NCBI GenBank assembly: GCA_902485915.1
Contig: CABTMH010000064.1
Location: 1-31,839, forward strand
Origin: an uncultured Oribacterium sp.
GTDB lineage: Bacteria > Bacillota > Clostridia > Lachnospirales > Lachnospiraceae
Reading direction: 5' to 3'
DNA: 31,839 nt
Position numbers and translations under genes: made by a program. Positions 22,686 through 31,732 of the stretch are shown in pieces. The notes beneath the pieces were generated by a model. That model had not been told where the DNA came from. It searched no databases and saw only the letters and a program-made list of their open reading frames with translations. Numbering within the stretch: position 1 is the stretch's first letter; each line of letters begins with the position of its first letter.

Positions 22686-24062
22686 ATGAACGATTTTGAG
22701 ACGATTAGAAAAAACTGGGATGATATTCTGAAGAATATGAAGGAGGAGCATGACATCCTCCCTGTATCCTTTGAAACATGGCTGAAACCACTCAGAGTGT
22801 TTGATTTTATCAACGGTCAGCTGCTGATTCTCGTACCGGAAGAAGGCTATATCAAGTATCTCGATAAGAAGTATTCCTTATTTTTAAAGGTAGCGGTCGA
22901 AGAAAAGACCGGCATTCCTGTCGAGATTCTTTTTATGGTGGAAAAAGATGCCCGCGACTATGTGAAGCGTCTTCAGGGTATCTCCAGCGAGAAAAAAGAT
23001 CCGGAAGTACTGTTTGCGGAAACGCTGAAGGAAGCAAATCTGAACAGTGAATACACCTTCGACACCTTCGTCGTCGGTTCGAGTAACAACCTGGCGCATG
23101 CAGCATCCCTCGCGGTCGCTGAATCACCGGGCGAGATCTATAACCCGCTCTATATCTATGGAGGCGCCGGTCTCGGAAAGACGCACCTGATGCATTCGAT
23201 TGCACACTTTATATTAAGAAACAATCCGAACGCGAAGATCCGTTATGTCACCTCGGAAACCTTCATTAACGAGTTCGTCGATTCCATCCGAAACAAGAAC
23301 AACATGTCGCCGGCCGACTTCCGTAACCGTTATCGTGAGCTTGATGTTCTGCTGATCGATGATATCCAGTTTATTATAGGTAAGGAAGGAACACAGGAAG
23401 AGTTCTTCCATACCTTTAATACTCTATATGAAAATAAGAAGCAGATCGTCATCGCATCGGATAAACCACCGAAAGACATCGATAATCTCGAGGATCGACT
23501 CCGTTCACGATTTGAGGTCGGTCTGATCGTCGATATCCAGATGCCGGACTTCGAAACACGTATGGCTATCCTTCGTAAGAAGGAAGAGCTCATGAATGTA
23601 AACATCGACAACGAAATCATCAAGTATATCGCGACGAATATCAAGTCGAACATCCGTGAGCTCGAGGGCGCACTGACGAAAATCGTGGCCATGTCCCGCC
23701 TGAAGGGCCAGTCCATCGATCTCTCACTCGCCGAGGATCTTCTAAAGGATCACATCACACCGGATGGTCCGAAGGAAGTGACACCGGAGCTGATCATCAC
23801 GACCGTTGCAGAACACTTCGGCATAACGAATCTCGAGATCGCTTCGCAGAAGAAAAGTAAGGAGATCGTCTACCCTAGACAGCTTGCGATGTATCTCTGC
23901 CGTACGATGACCGAAGTGCCGCTGAAAACCATCGGTGAGTACCTCGGCGGGCGCGATCATACGACGATTATGCATGGTATCGATAAGATATCCACAGAAT
24001 TACGCACAAACGAACAATTGAAATCCACAATTGAGACCCTGAAGAAAAAAATCTCACCTTGA
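22686..24062 (+). CDS. dnaA: Chromosomal replication initiator DnaA
   Basis: 458 residues from ATG 22686, chosen for AAGGAG 6 nt upstream and the family N-terminus; an in-frame ATG at 22572 would lie across oriC. Domain I covers about 1-85 (FETWLKPLRVFD) and domain II is short. The AAA+ domain III has Walker A GGAGLGKTH (159-167) and Walker B LLIDDIQF (222-229). Domain IV carries the DNA-binding signature GGRDHTTIMH (421-430). ATP-DnaA binds the boxes upstream and melts oriC. Weak boxes ATATCCACA and AAATCCACA lie within the 3' end of the gene (23988, 24021). Confidence 0.99.
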   Translation: MNDFETIRKNWDDILKNMKEEHDILPVSFETWLKPLRVFDFINGQLLILVPEEGYIKYLDKKYSLFLKVAVEEKTGIPVEILFMVEKDARDYVKRLQGISSEKKDPEVLFAETLKEANLNSEYTFDTFVVGSSNNLAHAASLAVAESPGEIYNPLYIYGGAGLGKTHLMHSIAHFILRNNPNAKIRYVTSETFINEFVDSIRNKNNMSPADFRNRYRELDVLLIDDIQFIIGKEGTQEEFFHTFNTLYENKKQIVIASDKPPKDIDNLEDRLRSRFEVGLIVDIQMPDFETRMAILRKKEELMNVNIDNEIIKYIATNIKSNIRELEGALTKIVAMSRLKGQSIDLSLAEDLLKDHITPDGPKEVTPELIITTVAEHFGITNLEIASQKKSKEIVYPRQLAMYLCRTMTEVPLKTIGEYLGGRDHTTIMHGIDKISTELRTNEQLKSTIETLKKKISP

Positions 24063-24236
24063 GTGCCTTAGCGTGACATGATTTGTTCACAGTGTGTAAA
24101 GCACCTTTCAACCGAGTTGTCAGATGCTGAAAATGACGTAATTATGCTGTGAAAATGACTTTTTCACATTTCCACAGCCCCTAATAATAGTACTAGCAAT
24201 TAAAAGAATTAATTAAATATAAAGAGAGGCCGCCTC
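24063..24236. other. dnaA-dnaN spacer, AT-rich, possible second oriC lobe
   Basis: The 174 bp contain TTGTTCACAG and TTTCCACAG, distantly like DnaA boxes, and end in a very AT-rich stretch (about 24190-24222). In Bacillus the unwinding element lies downstream of dnaA, so a bipartite origin is possible. No clear promoter was found. Confidence 0.4.
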
Positions 24237-25358
24237 ATGAAACTGCAATTCAAGAAAACTGATCTGATCAACGCGATCAATATCGTATCAAAAGCTGTTC
24301 CATCGAAAACCACGATGTCGATTCTCGAGTGTATCCTCGTCGATGCATCCAACGGAAAAATCGAACTCGTAGGTAACGATGCAGAATTCGGTATCCAGAC
24401 GGTATGCAACGGTACGATCATCGAAGCTGGTAAGGTCGCACTGGAAGCGAAAATCTTCTCTGAAATCATCCGCCGTCTTCCAGAAGTATCCGGAATCCAG
24501 GTTACCATCGAGACAGATGAGCGTAACAATACCATCATCACCTGTGAGAATTCTGTATTTAAGATCGCCGGTCGTGATGGTAATGAGTTCACTGCACTTC
24601 CGAAGATCGATAAAAATCAGTCTGTGTCACTCTCCCAGTTCATGCTGCGCCAGATTATTTCACAGACGATCTTCTCCATCGCTGCCAACGACAGTAACAA
24701 AAAGATGACCGGTGAACTTTTCGAAGTAAATGGAGATGATTTCACCGTCACTTCCCTCGATGGTCACCGTATTTCGATCCGTCGCATCAAGCTGAATCAG
24801 AATTATGATGCAGCCAGAGCCATCGTTCCTGGTAAAGCACTGAACGAGCTCAGTAAAATTCTGTCCGGTGGAGTTTATGATGAAGTCATCGTCTACTTCT
24901 CCATGAATCACATCATGTTTGAGTTTAATGACACACTCGTCGTAACGAGACTGATCGATGGTGATTACTTCCATGTCGCACAGATGTTGTCCGAGGATTA
25001 TGAGACGAAGATCATCGTAAACCGTAAGAACTTCCTCGACTGTCTCGATCGTTCGACGATTTTCGTAAAGGATAACGACAAGCAGCCGCTGGTTCTGAAA
25101 ATCGAGGAAAATGTGCTCGGCCTGAAGATCAAGACCGACCTCGGTACGATGGATGCAGAAATTGCCATCCGGAAAACCGGAAACGATCTGATGATCGGCT
25201 TCAATCCGAAGTATCTCGTGGATGCACTTCGTGCCATCGAGGATGAGGAAGTCACGATCTACATGTCGATTCCTCGTTCTCCGTGCTTCATCCGTGATGA
25301 TAAGAAAACATATAATTACATGATTCTGCCGGTAAACTTTAATGCAGACGCATATTGA
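24237..25358 (+). CDS. dnaN: DNA polymerase III beta sliding clamp
   Basis: 373 residues, the usual clamp length. The N-terminal KKTDLINAINIVSKAVPSKTTMSILECIL, central DGHRISIRRI and C-terminal YNYMILPVN are conserved clamp features across three repeated domains. The ring-shaped dimer tethers polymerases and other proteins to DNA. AGAGAGG precedes ATG 24237 by 8 nt. A perfect AT-rich inverted repeat follows 5 bp after the stop codon. Confidence 0.98.
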   Translation: MKLQFKKTDLINAINIVSKAVPSKTTMSILECILVDASNGKIELVGNDAEFGIQTVCNGTIIEAGKVALEAKIFSEIIRRLPEVSGIQVTIETDERNNTIITCENSVFKIAGRDGNEFTALPKIDKNQSVSLSQFMLRQIISQTIFSIAANDSNKKMTGELFEVNGDDFTVTSLDGHRISIRRIKLNQNYDAARAIVPGKALNELSKILSGGVYDEVIVYFSMNHIMFEFNDTLVVTRLIDGDYFHVAQMLSEDYETKIIVNRKNFLDCLDRSTIFVKDNDKQPLVLKIEENVLGLKIKTDLGTMDAEIAIRKTGNDLMIGFNPKYLVDALRAIEDEEVTIYMSIPRSPCFIRDDKKTYNYMILPVNFNADAY

Positions 25359-25362
25359 ATTT

Positions 25363-25401
25363 ATGCATAATTATACATAAATCAAATTTATAATTATGCA
25401 T
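25363..25401. repeat. AT-rich perfect inverted repeat after dnaN
   Basis: ATGCATAATTATA (25363-25375) and TATAATTATGCAT (25389-25401) are perfect 13-bp reverse complements with a 13-nt loop. The RNA hairpin would contain few GC pairs and has no T-tract, so it is a poor terminator. A role in DNA structure or protein binding is possible. Confidence 0.8.
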
Positions 25402-25491
25402 CTTAAAAACATGACACGAAACTGATGTGCCTGCCACACAGACATCATAGGGACCTGACGCCCTGTGGGCGCTGCGCTCGCGTGCTATAGA

Positions 25492-26601
25492 ATGATAATT
25501 GAAACACTGGAATTAAAGAATTACAGAAATTATGACCATCTGAAATTAGAGCTGAGTCCCGGAACGAATATTTTTTTCGGCGACAATGCGCAGGGAAAAA
25601 CTAATGTACTCGAAGCCATCTTCCTGGCCTGTACATCGAAATCCTACCGGATCACCCATGACCGGGATCTGATCCAGTTCGGTCATGATGAAGCACATAT
25701 CAAGATGGAAACACGGAAGCGTAAGGTTCCCTACCGTGTTGATATGCACTTGAAAAAAAATAAACCGAAGGGCATCGCCATCGATGAGATTCCGATCCGT
25801 CATGCCTCGGAGCTCTTCGGTATAGCGAACGTCGTCTGCTTCAGTCCGGAGGATCTCAGTCTTATCAAGGATGGACCGGCGCTTCGGCGCCGCTTTATGG
25901 ACCTCGAGCTCTGCCAGCTGGATAAGGTGTACCTGTATAATCTGGCTCGATATAATCGAACACTCAATCAGCGGAACAAGCTGCTGAAGGATATGATCAT
26001 GCGTCCGGCCCTGGCCGATACCCTGCCGGTATGGGATGAACAGCTCTGCCTCTATGGCGAGCAGGTCATCACCATCCGGGAGGCGTTCATCCGGGAGCTC
26101 CAGAGTATCATCGGTCGTATCCATCACCAGCTGACCGGAGGTGTCGAGGAGCTCAGCATCAGCTACGATCGAAATGTCGCAGCAGAAAATTTCGCCACGG
26201 CGCTCGAGCGAAGCTGTGAACAGGAAAAACGCCAGCATCTGACACTCGTCGGACCACATCGTGACGATCTCTGCTTTACGATCGATGGGAAGGACATCCG
26301 GAAATTCGGATCGCAGGGTCAGCAGCGGACGGCAGCGCTGGCGCTGAAGCTGAGTGAGATCGAGCTCGTGCGGCAGCGCATCGAAGATCATCCGATTCTG
26401 CTGCTCGACGATGTACTGTCGGAGCTGGATTCGAAGAGACAGAATTATCTCCTCGATCTTCTCTGTGATACGCAGAACATCATCACCTGTACCGGACTCG
26501 ATGAGTTCGTCAATCATCGTTTTCATATCGATGAGCTCTTCCATGTGGTCAGTGGAACGGCGACGAAGATTGAAAATCTGAAGACGCTGTACGGTACCTG
26601 A
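25492..26601 (+). CDS. recF: DNA replication and repair protein RecF
   Basis: 369 residues from ATG 25492, which matches the family N-terminus (IIETLELKNYRNY). The SMC-like ATPase motifs are Walker A GDNAQGKTN (30-38), the signature KFGSQGQQRTAALALKLSE and Walker B HPILLLDDVLSELD. RecF loads RecA at gaps together with RecO and RecR. No Shine-Dalgarno sequence precedes this ATG or the in-frame GTG at 25465. The upstream 45 bp are unusually GC-rich, with a small CGCCC/GGGCG hairpin. The small S4-domain gene often found between dnaN and recF is absent. Confidence 0.97.
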   Translation: MIIETLELKNYRNYDHLKLELSPGTNIFFGDNAQGKTNVLEAIFLACTSKSYRITHDRDLIQFGHDEAHIKMETRKRKVPYRVDMHLKKNKPKGIAIDEIPIRHASELFGIANVVCFSPEDLSLIKDGPALRRRFMDLELCQLDKVYLYNLARYNRTLNQRNKLLKDMIMRPALADTLPVWDEQLCLYGEQVITIREAFIRELQSIIGRIHHQLTGGVEELSISYDRNVAAENFATALERSCEQEKRQHLTLVGPHRDDLCFTIDGKDIRKFGSQGQQRTAALALKLSEIELVRQRIEDHPILLLDDVLSELDSKRQNYLLDLLCDTQNIITCTGLDEFVNHRFHIDELFHVVSGTATKIENLKTLYGT

Positions 26602-26711
26602 GAATAATAAAATATGTGTATGCATACCTTTCCGAGGCACGCATCACGACAGAATAGTAAAAATTGCAGTTTCCTGCTGTTTCAGGCGGGTAGTCAAAGG
26701 AGAAAGCTTCA

Positions 26712-28682
26712 ATGGCAATAGAAAAAAATGAAAATGAAGATCTGCTGCGTGAAGAGGAGCTTATGAAGGGCTCGTCTGATTATGGCGCAGATCAGATTCA
26801 GATTCTGGAAGGACTCGAAGCAGTTCGGAAGAGACCTGGCATGTATATCGGCAGCACCTCCATCCGTGGTCTACATCATCTCGTCTATGAGATCGTGGAC
26901 AACTCCGTTGATGAGGCGCTGGCGGGTTTCTGCGACAGCATCACCGTCACCATCGAGAAGGATAATTCCATCACCGTACAGGATGACGGTCGAGGCATAC
27001 CGGTCGACATCCAGAAGAAGGCCGGTAAGCCGGCACTCGAGGTCGTCTTCACCGTCCTGCATGCAGGTGGTAAGTTCGGTGGCTCCGGCTATAAGGTATC
27101 CGGTGGTCTCCATGGCGTCGGTGCCTCCGTCGTCAATGCTCTCTCAAGCTGGCTCGAGGTTTCTGTCTCGAAGGGCGGAAAGATCTACAGCATGAAGTTC
27201 GAGCGCGGTAAGGTGGTACAGCCGATGACCGTCATCGGTGAGTGCGATGAGTGTCTGCATGGAACGAAGGTTCACTTCCTTCCGGATCCGGAAATCTTTG
27301 AAGAGACCGTATATGATTACGATACCCTGAAGGTTCGTCTCCGTGAGACTGCCTTCCTCACGAAGGCACTAAAAATCACGCTGATCGATGCGCGTGATGG
27401 CGAGGAGAAGGAAAAGACCTTCCACTACGAGGGTGGTATCAAGGAGTTCGTACAGTATCTCAACAAGGGTAAGGAGCCGCTGTATCCGGACGTCATCTAC
27501 TGTGAGGGCGAGCGGGATCATGTGTTTGTAGAGGTCGCGATGCAGCACAACGACTCCTATACTGAGAATACCTATACCTTCGTCAATAACATCAATACCC
27601 CGGAGGGTGGAACCCACCTCACCGGTTTTAAAAACGCGATCACGAAGACCTTTAATGATTATGCCCGCAGTCATAAGCTCCTGAAGGAATCGGAGCCGAA
27701 TCTGAGTGGTGATGATATCCGTGAGGGTCTCACGACCGTGATTTCTGTAAAAATCGAGGATCCGCAGTTCGAAGGACAGACCAAGCAGAAGCTCGGAAAC
27801 TCCGAGGCGCAGACTGCGGTTCAGAGTATCGTCGGTGAGCAGCTCACCTACTATCTCGAGCAGAACCCGAGTGTGGCGCGTGCCATCTGTGAGAAGTCTG
27901 TACTCGCCCAGCGTGCGCGTGCAGCGGCACGTCGTGCCCGTGATCTTACGAGAAGAAAGTCGGCGCTCGATGGTGTCGGTCTTCCAGGTAAGCTCGTCGA
28001 CTGTAACTCGAAGGATCCGAATGAGTGTGAGATCTTCATCGTCGAGGGAGATTCTGCACTGGGACCTGCGAAGGATGGACGAAATGTACATACTCAGGCG
28101 GTACTGCCACTGCGTGGTAAGGTACTGAATGTGCAGAAGGCGCGCCTCGACCGCGTATATGCGAACGAGGAAATCAAGGGTATGATCACCGCCTTCGGTA
28201 CCGGCATCAACGAAGACTTCGATATCTCGAAGCTTCGCTACAACAAGATCATCATCATGACGGATGCCGATGTCGATGGTGCACATATCGCGACCCTCAT
28301 GCTGACCTTTATTTACAACTTCATGCCGGAGCTGATCAAGCAGGGGCATGTATACCTGGCACAGCCACCACTTTTTAATATCACGAAGAACAAGAAGCAC
28401 TATTATGCTTACTCCGATGAGGAGTACCAGGATATCCTGAAGCAGATCGGTGCCGAGGGTACAGATGTATCCCGCTTTAAGGGACTCGGTGAGATGGATA
28501 CAGAGGAGCTCGCAGAGACCACCATGGATCCGGAAACCAGAACGCTTCTTCGTGTGAATATGAATGATGATGATCGTGCAGATCTCGACGTCACATTCAC
28601 CACGCTGATGGGCGATCAGGTCGAACCAAGACGTGAATTCATCGAAGAGAACGCGAAGTATGTCACGAATCTCGATGTCTGA
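26712..28682 (+). CDS. gyrB: DNA gyrase subunit B
   Basis: 656 residues, a little longer than usual because of an acidic N-terminal extension of about 25 residues. The GHKL ATPase shows EIVDNSVDEA (60-69), DDGRGIP (91-97) and GGLHGVGASVVNALS (131-145). The TOPRIM domain has IFIVEGDSALGPAKDGR (441-457) and TDADVDGAHI. Most gyrases have EGDSAGGSAK; here G is replaced by L450 and S by P452. The C-terminal tail is conserved. GyrB supplies ATP-driven strand passage for negative supercoiling. AAAGGAG lies 10 nt upstream. Confidence 0.98.
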   Translation: MAIEKNENEDLLREEELMKGSSDYGADQIQILEGLEAVRKRPGMYIGSTSIRGLHHLVYEIVDNSVDEALAGFCDSITVTIEKDNSITVQDDGRGIPVDIQKKAGKPALEVVFTVLHAGGKFGGSGYKVSGGLHGVGASVVNALSSWLEVSVSKGGKIYSMKFERGKVVQPMTVIGECDECLHGTKVHFLPDPEIFEETVYDYDTLKVRLRETAFLTKALKITLIDARDGEEKEKTFHYEGGIKEFVQYLNKGKEPLYPDVIYCEGERDHVFVEVAMQHNDSYTENTYTFVNNINTPEGGTHLTGFKNAITKTFNDYARSHKLLKESEPNLSGDDIREGLTTVISVKIEDPQFEGQTKQKLGNSEAQTAVQSIVGEQLTYYLEQNPSVARAICEKSVLAQRARAAARRARDLTRRKSALDGVGLPGKLVDCNSKDPNECEIFIVEGDSALGPAKDGRNVHTQAVLPLRGKVLNVQKARLDRVYANEEIKGMITAFGTGINEDFDISKLRYNKIIIMTDADVDGAHIATLMLTFIYNFMPELIKQGHVYLAQPPLFNITKNKKHYYAYSDEEYQDILKQIGAEGTDVSRFKGLGEMDTEELAETTMDPETRTLLRVNMNDDDRADLDVTFTTLMGDQVEPRREFIEENAKYVTNLDV

Positions 28683-28708
28683 TATTAGTGAATTCGGAGG
28701 ATAAAATT

Positions 28709-31228
28709 TTGGAACCAAATGTTTTTGATAAGGTCCAGGATGTAGATCTCAAGAAGACCATGGAAAACTCGTATATCGATTATGCGATGAGTGTCATCGT
28801 ATCGAGAGCGATTCCGGATGTCCGGGATGGTCTGAAACCGGTTCAGCGCCGTGTACTCTATTCACTGCAGTCACTCGGTGTAACCCCGGATAAGAAAACG
28901 AAGAAGTGTGCCACCATCGTCGGTGAGTGTATGGGTAAGTTCCATCCGCATGGTGACTCCTCGATCTATGGTGCCCTGGTTTATATGGGGCAGAGCTGGT
29001 CGATGCGCCATGTACTGGTCGATAAGCAGGGAAACTTCGGTTCTGACGATGGCGACTCTCCTGCCGCTATGCGTTATACCGAGGCGAAGATGTCGAAGCT
29101 GGCCGGTGAGATGCTCGCCGGCATCAACAAGGACACCGTTGACTTCATGCCGAACTTCTCCAACGAGTACGACGAGCCGACGGTGCTGCCGGCGAAGTTC
29201 CCGAATCTGATCGTGAACGGTGCCACCGGTATCGCGGTCGGCATGGCGACGAACATCCCGCCACATAATCTCCGGGAGGTCATCCGTGCGGTGGACCTCA
29301 TCATTGACCATCGCATCCAGGATCAGGAAACGACCCTGGAGGATATCATGAAGGTGATCCCGGGGCCTGATTTTCCGACCGGTGGTATCATCCTCGGCCG
29401 CAAGGGCATCGAGGAGGCCTACCGTACAGGTCGTGGCAAGATCAAGCTTCGGGCTGTATGTGAGATCGAGCCGATGCAAAACGGAAAGCATCGCATCGTG
29501 GTGAAGGAGCTTCCGTACCTCGTCTACCGTTCGAGGGTCATCGAAAATATCGCAAATCTGGTCAAGGATAAGAAAATCGACGGCATCACGTATATCAACG
29601 ATGCCTCCGGTAAGGGCTCCACAGCGAAGATCAACATCGAACTTCGGAAGGATGTAAACCCGAACGTCATCCTGAACCAGCTTTATAAGCATACCCAGCT
29701 TCAGACCACCTTCGGTGTCATCATGCTCTGCATCGTGAACGGCGAGCCGAAGATCCTGAACCTCCAGCAGATTCTCGACGAGTATCTGAAGCATCAGGTC
29801 AATGTCTTCACCAGACGCACGAAGTATGATCTGAATAAGGCGCAGGAGCGTGCGCATATCTTAGAGGCACTCCTCGTCGCCGTCGATCATATCGATGAGA
29901 TCGTGCATACCATTCGTGCGGCTGCGAACACGGAGCAGGCGAAGCTGGATCTCTCTCAGAAGTTCGGCTTCGATGAAGGACAGGCACAGGCGATCGTAGA
30001 CATGCGTCTGCGTGCCCTGACCGGTCTCGAGCGCGACAAGCTGAAGGATGAGTACGATGAACTCGAAAAGAAAATCGCATACTACAACGAGATTCTCGGT
30101 GATCCGAAGAAGATGCTCGGCGTCATCAAGAGTGAGATCGATGTCATCGCAGATAAGTATGCAGATGATCGTCTCACGAAGTTCGGCTATGATGATTCCA
30201 TCGAGGATGAGGATCTGATTCCAGATGATGATATCGTGATCGCGGCGACCAGACTCGGTTATGTGAAGCGTATGTCACCGGAGAACTTCAAGCAGCAGAA
30301 CCGTGGCGGTAAGGGCATCAAGGGCATGCAGACCATCAATGATGACATCATCGAGGATCTGTTCATGGCGACGAATCACCACTACATCATGTTCTTTACA
30401 AACACAGGACGCTGCTTCCGCATCAAGGCATATAATATCCCGGAGGCATCCCGTACTTCCCGTGGTACGGCCCTCGTGAATCTTCTGCAGCTCGGATCGG
30501 ATGAGCATGTCACCGCCAGCTTCGCGCTGACGGATGATTATCCATCCTCCGATCAGTATCTCCTGCTTGCGACGAAGAACGGTATGGTGAAGAAGACCCC
30601 GATTGCGGATTATGCCAATATCCGTAAGACTGGTCTCATCGCGATGACGCTGCGGGACGATGATCAGCTCATCGAAGCGAAGCTGATCGATGCAGGTGAA
30701 GATGTCATGATCGGTACCCGGAATGGTATGTCGATCCGCTTTAACGAGTCGGATGTTCGTGTGACCGGTCGAAACTCGATGGGTGTACGCGGTATCAGCC
30801 TCGATGCAGATGATGAAGTCATCGGCATGCAGAAGCTCAGCCAGGGTGACTATGTGCTGGTCGTATCTGAAAAGGGTATGGGCAAGCTGACCCATGTCGA
30901 TGAGTTCAAGGCTCAGAAACGTGGCGGTAAGGGTCTGCACTGCTATCGCATCACCGAGAAGACCGGTAAGCTCGTCGGCTTCAAGCTGACCGCGAAGGAG
31001 CGCGAGATCATGCTGATTACGAATGAAGGTGTCATCATCCGTATGTCGCTGAAGGATGCGAAAGATATCGGGCGTCATACCTCCGGTGTGAAGTTTATGA
31101 ACATCGATCCGGAATCCGATACCGTGATCGCATCGATCGCGAAGGTACGTGAATCGACGACAGAGGCTTACGAGGCAGAGCTTGCGGAGACCGAAACGGA
31201 TCCAGAGGAATCGGACGAAAATAACTGA
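28709..31228 (+). CDS. gyrA: DNA gyrase subunit A
   Basis: 839 residues from TTG 28709, chosen because GGAGG lies 8 nt upstream and MEPNVFDKVQDVDLKKTMENSY matches the family start; a GTG at 28688 would place the ribosome-binding site inside the coding region. The catalytic Tyr is Y123 in AAMRYTEAK. The quinolone-determining stretch is HPHGDSSIYGALV, with S84 and G88; position 88 is Asp or Glu in most gyrases. The C-terminal beta-pinwheel carries a GyrA box QNRGGKG in the first blade and a second QKRGGKG near the end. The last 25 residues are acidic. The gene is 26 bp after gyrB. Confidence 0.98.
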   Translation: MEPNVFDKVQDVDLKKTMENSYIDYAMSVIVSRAIPDVRDGLKPVQRRVLYSLQSLGVTPDKKTKKCATIVGECMGKFHPHGDSSIYGALVYMGQSWSMRHVLVDKQGNFGSDDGDSPAAMRYTEAKMSKLAGEMLAGINKDTVDFMPNFSNEYDEPTVLPAKFPNLIVNGATGIAVGMATNIPPHNLREVIRAVDLIIDHRIQDQETTLEDIMKVIPGPDFPTGGIILGRKGIEEAYRTGRGKIKLRAVCEIEPMQNGKHRIVVKELPYLVYRSRVIENIANLVKDKKIDGITYINDASGKGSTAKINIELRKDVNPNVILNQLYKHTQLQTTFGVIMLCIVNGEPKILNLQQILDEYLKHQVNVFTRRTKYDLNKAQERAHILEALLVAVDHIDEIVHTIRAAANTEQAKLDLSQKFGFDEGQAQAIVDMRLRALTGLERDKLKDEYDELEKKIAYYNEILGDPKKMLGVIKSEIDVIADKYADDRLTKFGYDDSIEDEDLIPDDDIVIAATRLGYVKRMSPENFKQQNRGGKGIKGMQTINDDIIEDLFMATNHHYIMFFTNTGRCFRIKAYNIPEASRTSRGTALVNLLQLGSDEHVTASFALTDDYPSSDQYLLLATKNGMVKKTPIADYANIRKTGLIAMTLRDDDQLIEAKLIDAGEDVMIGTRNGMSIRFNESDVRVTGRNSMGVRGISLDADDEVIGMQKLSQGDYVLVVSEKGMGKLTHVDEFKAQKRGGKGLHCYRITEKTGKLVGFKLTAKEREIMLITNEGVIIRMSLKDAKDIGRHTSGVKFMNIDPESDTVIASIAKVRESTTEAYEAELAETETDPEESDENN

Positions 31229-31231
31229 TTA

Positions 31232-31268
31232 CAGGAGTGACCACATCTATGTGATGTGGTCACTCCTG
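31232..31268 (+). terminator. Hairpin after gyrA
   Basis: Perfect 15-bp stem CAGGAGTGACCACAT / ATGTGGTCACTCCTG with a 7-nt loop, starting 4 bp after the gyrA stop. There is no T-tract downstream, so it may stabilise the 3' end instead of terminating efficiently. Confidence 0.7.
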
Positions 31269-31280
31269 CCGTAAGGCCCG

Positions 31281-31329
31281 CTGAAATAAAGGTAAAATGC
31301 TTACACCCACTGAAATAAAGGTAAAATGC
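31281..31329. repeat. 20-bp direct repeat between gyrA and tRNA-Ser
   Basis: CTGAAATAAAGGTAAAATGC occurs twice exactly (31281-31300 and 31310-31329; period 29). In inverted orientation it resembles the units at 39-80 (GCATTTTACCTTTATTTCAG against GCATTTACTTTTACAATTCAG). It may be a leftover insertion-sequence end. Confidence 0.75.
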
Positions 31330-31332
31330 GGG

Positions 31333-31361
31333 TTGACATCATGTAAATTTATTGGTAATAT
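31333..31361 (+). promoter_or_regulatory. Sigma-A promoter of tRNA-Ser
   Basis: TTGACA (31333-31338), 17-bp spacer, TAATAT (31356-31361). A 6-bp hairpin (31368-31385) followed by TTTTATT begins about at the predicted start of transcription, and a second hairpin GAGATG-TTT-CATCTC lies at 31410-31424 in the leader. Confidence 0.8.
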
Positions 31362-31450
31362 AGCTAGGCATCCTTAAAAGGGTGCTTTTATTAACCATTT
31401 TCCCGGTTTGAGATGTTTCATCTCCCTTGGCAGGGATCAGAGGTTAATTC

Positions 31451-31540
31451 GGAGTAGTACTCAAGAGGCCGAAGAGGCGCCCCTGCTAAGGGTGTAGGTC
31501 GGATAAAACCGGCGCGAGGGTTCAAATCCCTCCTACTCCG
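31451..31540 (+). tRNA. tRNA-Ser (anticodon GCU)
   Basis: 90 nt with a long variable arm, as expected for a class II serine tRNA. The acceptor GGAGTAG pairs with CTACTCC and G is the discriminator base. The anticodon loop is CTGCTAA with GCT at 31485-31487, closed by CGCCC/GGGTG. GTTCAAATC is the T-loop region. No CCA is encoded. It reads AGC/AGU codons. Confidence 0.96.
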
Positions 31541-31589
31541 CTGAGAGTTTTCTTCTGACGAAAAATTCCGAAAGATATGAAAATTCTTA

Positions 31590-31618
31590 TTGACAGAGAT
31601 AACGCTTTGTGATAAAGT
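31590..31618 (+). promoter_or_regulatory. rRNA operon promoter P1
   Basis: TTGACA (31590-31595), 17-bp spacer, TAAAGT (31613-31618). It is the first of two tandem promoters spaced 107 bp apart, typical of rRNA operons. Confidence 0.8.
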
Positions 31619-31696
31619 ATCTTCTCGTCACCAGAAAACAGAGATTCAAATGAAGCACTTTGCTTCCGGATGAATCAAAAATTTCTGAAAAAGTGC

Positions 31697-31725
31697 TTGA
31701 CAAGCATAAAACAGTTTGATAAAAT
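31697..31725 (+). promoter_or_regulatory. rRNA operon promoter P2
   Basis: TTGACA (31697-31702), 17-bp spacer, TAAAAT (31720-31725). A near-consensus strong promoter. Confidence 0.85.
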
Positions 31726-31732
31726 ATGCAAG

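Noticed and set aside
22036..25485. Similarity between GC-rich patches near 22040 and 25465 (GCGCAG.GCGCCCACAG)
   Set aside because: The match is short, GC-rich and palindromic, so chance is a fair explanation.
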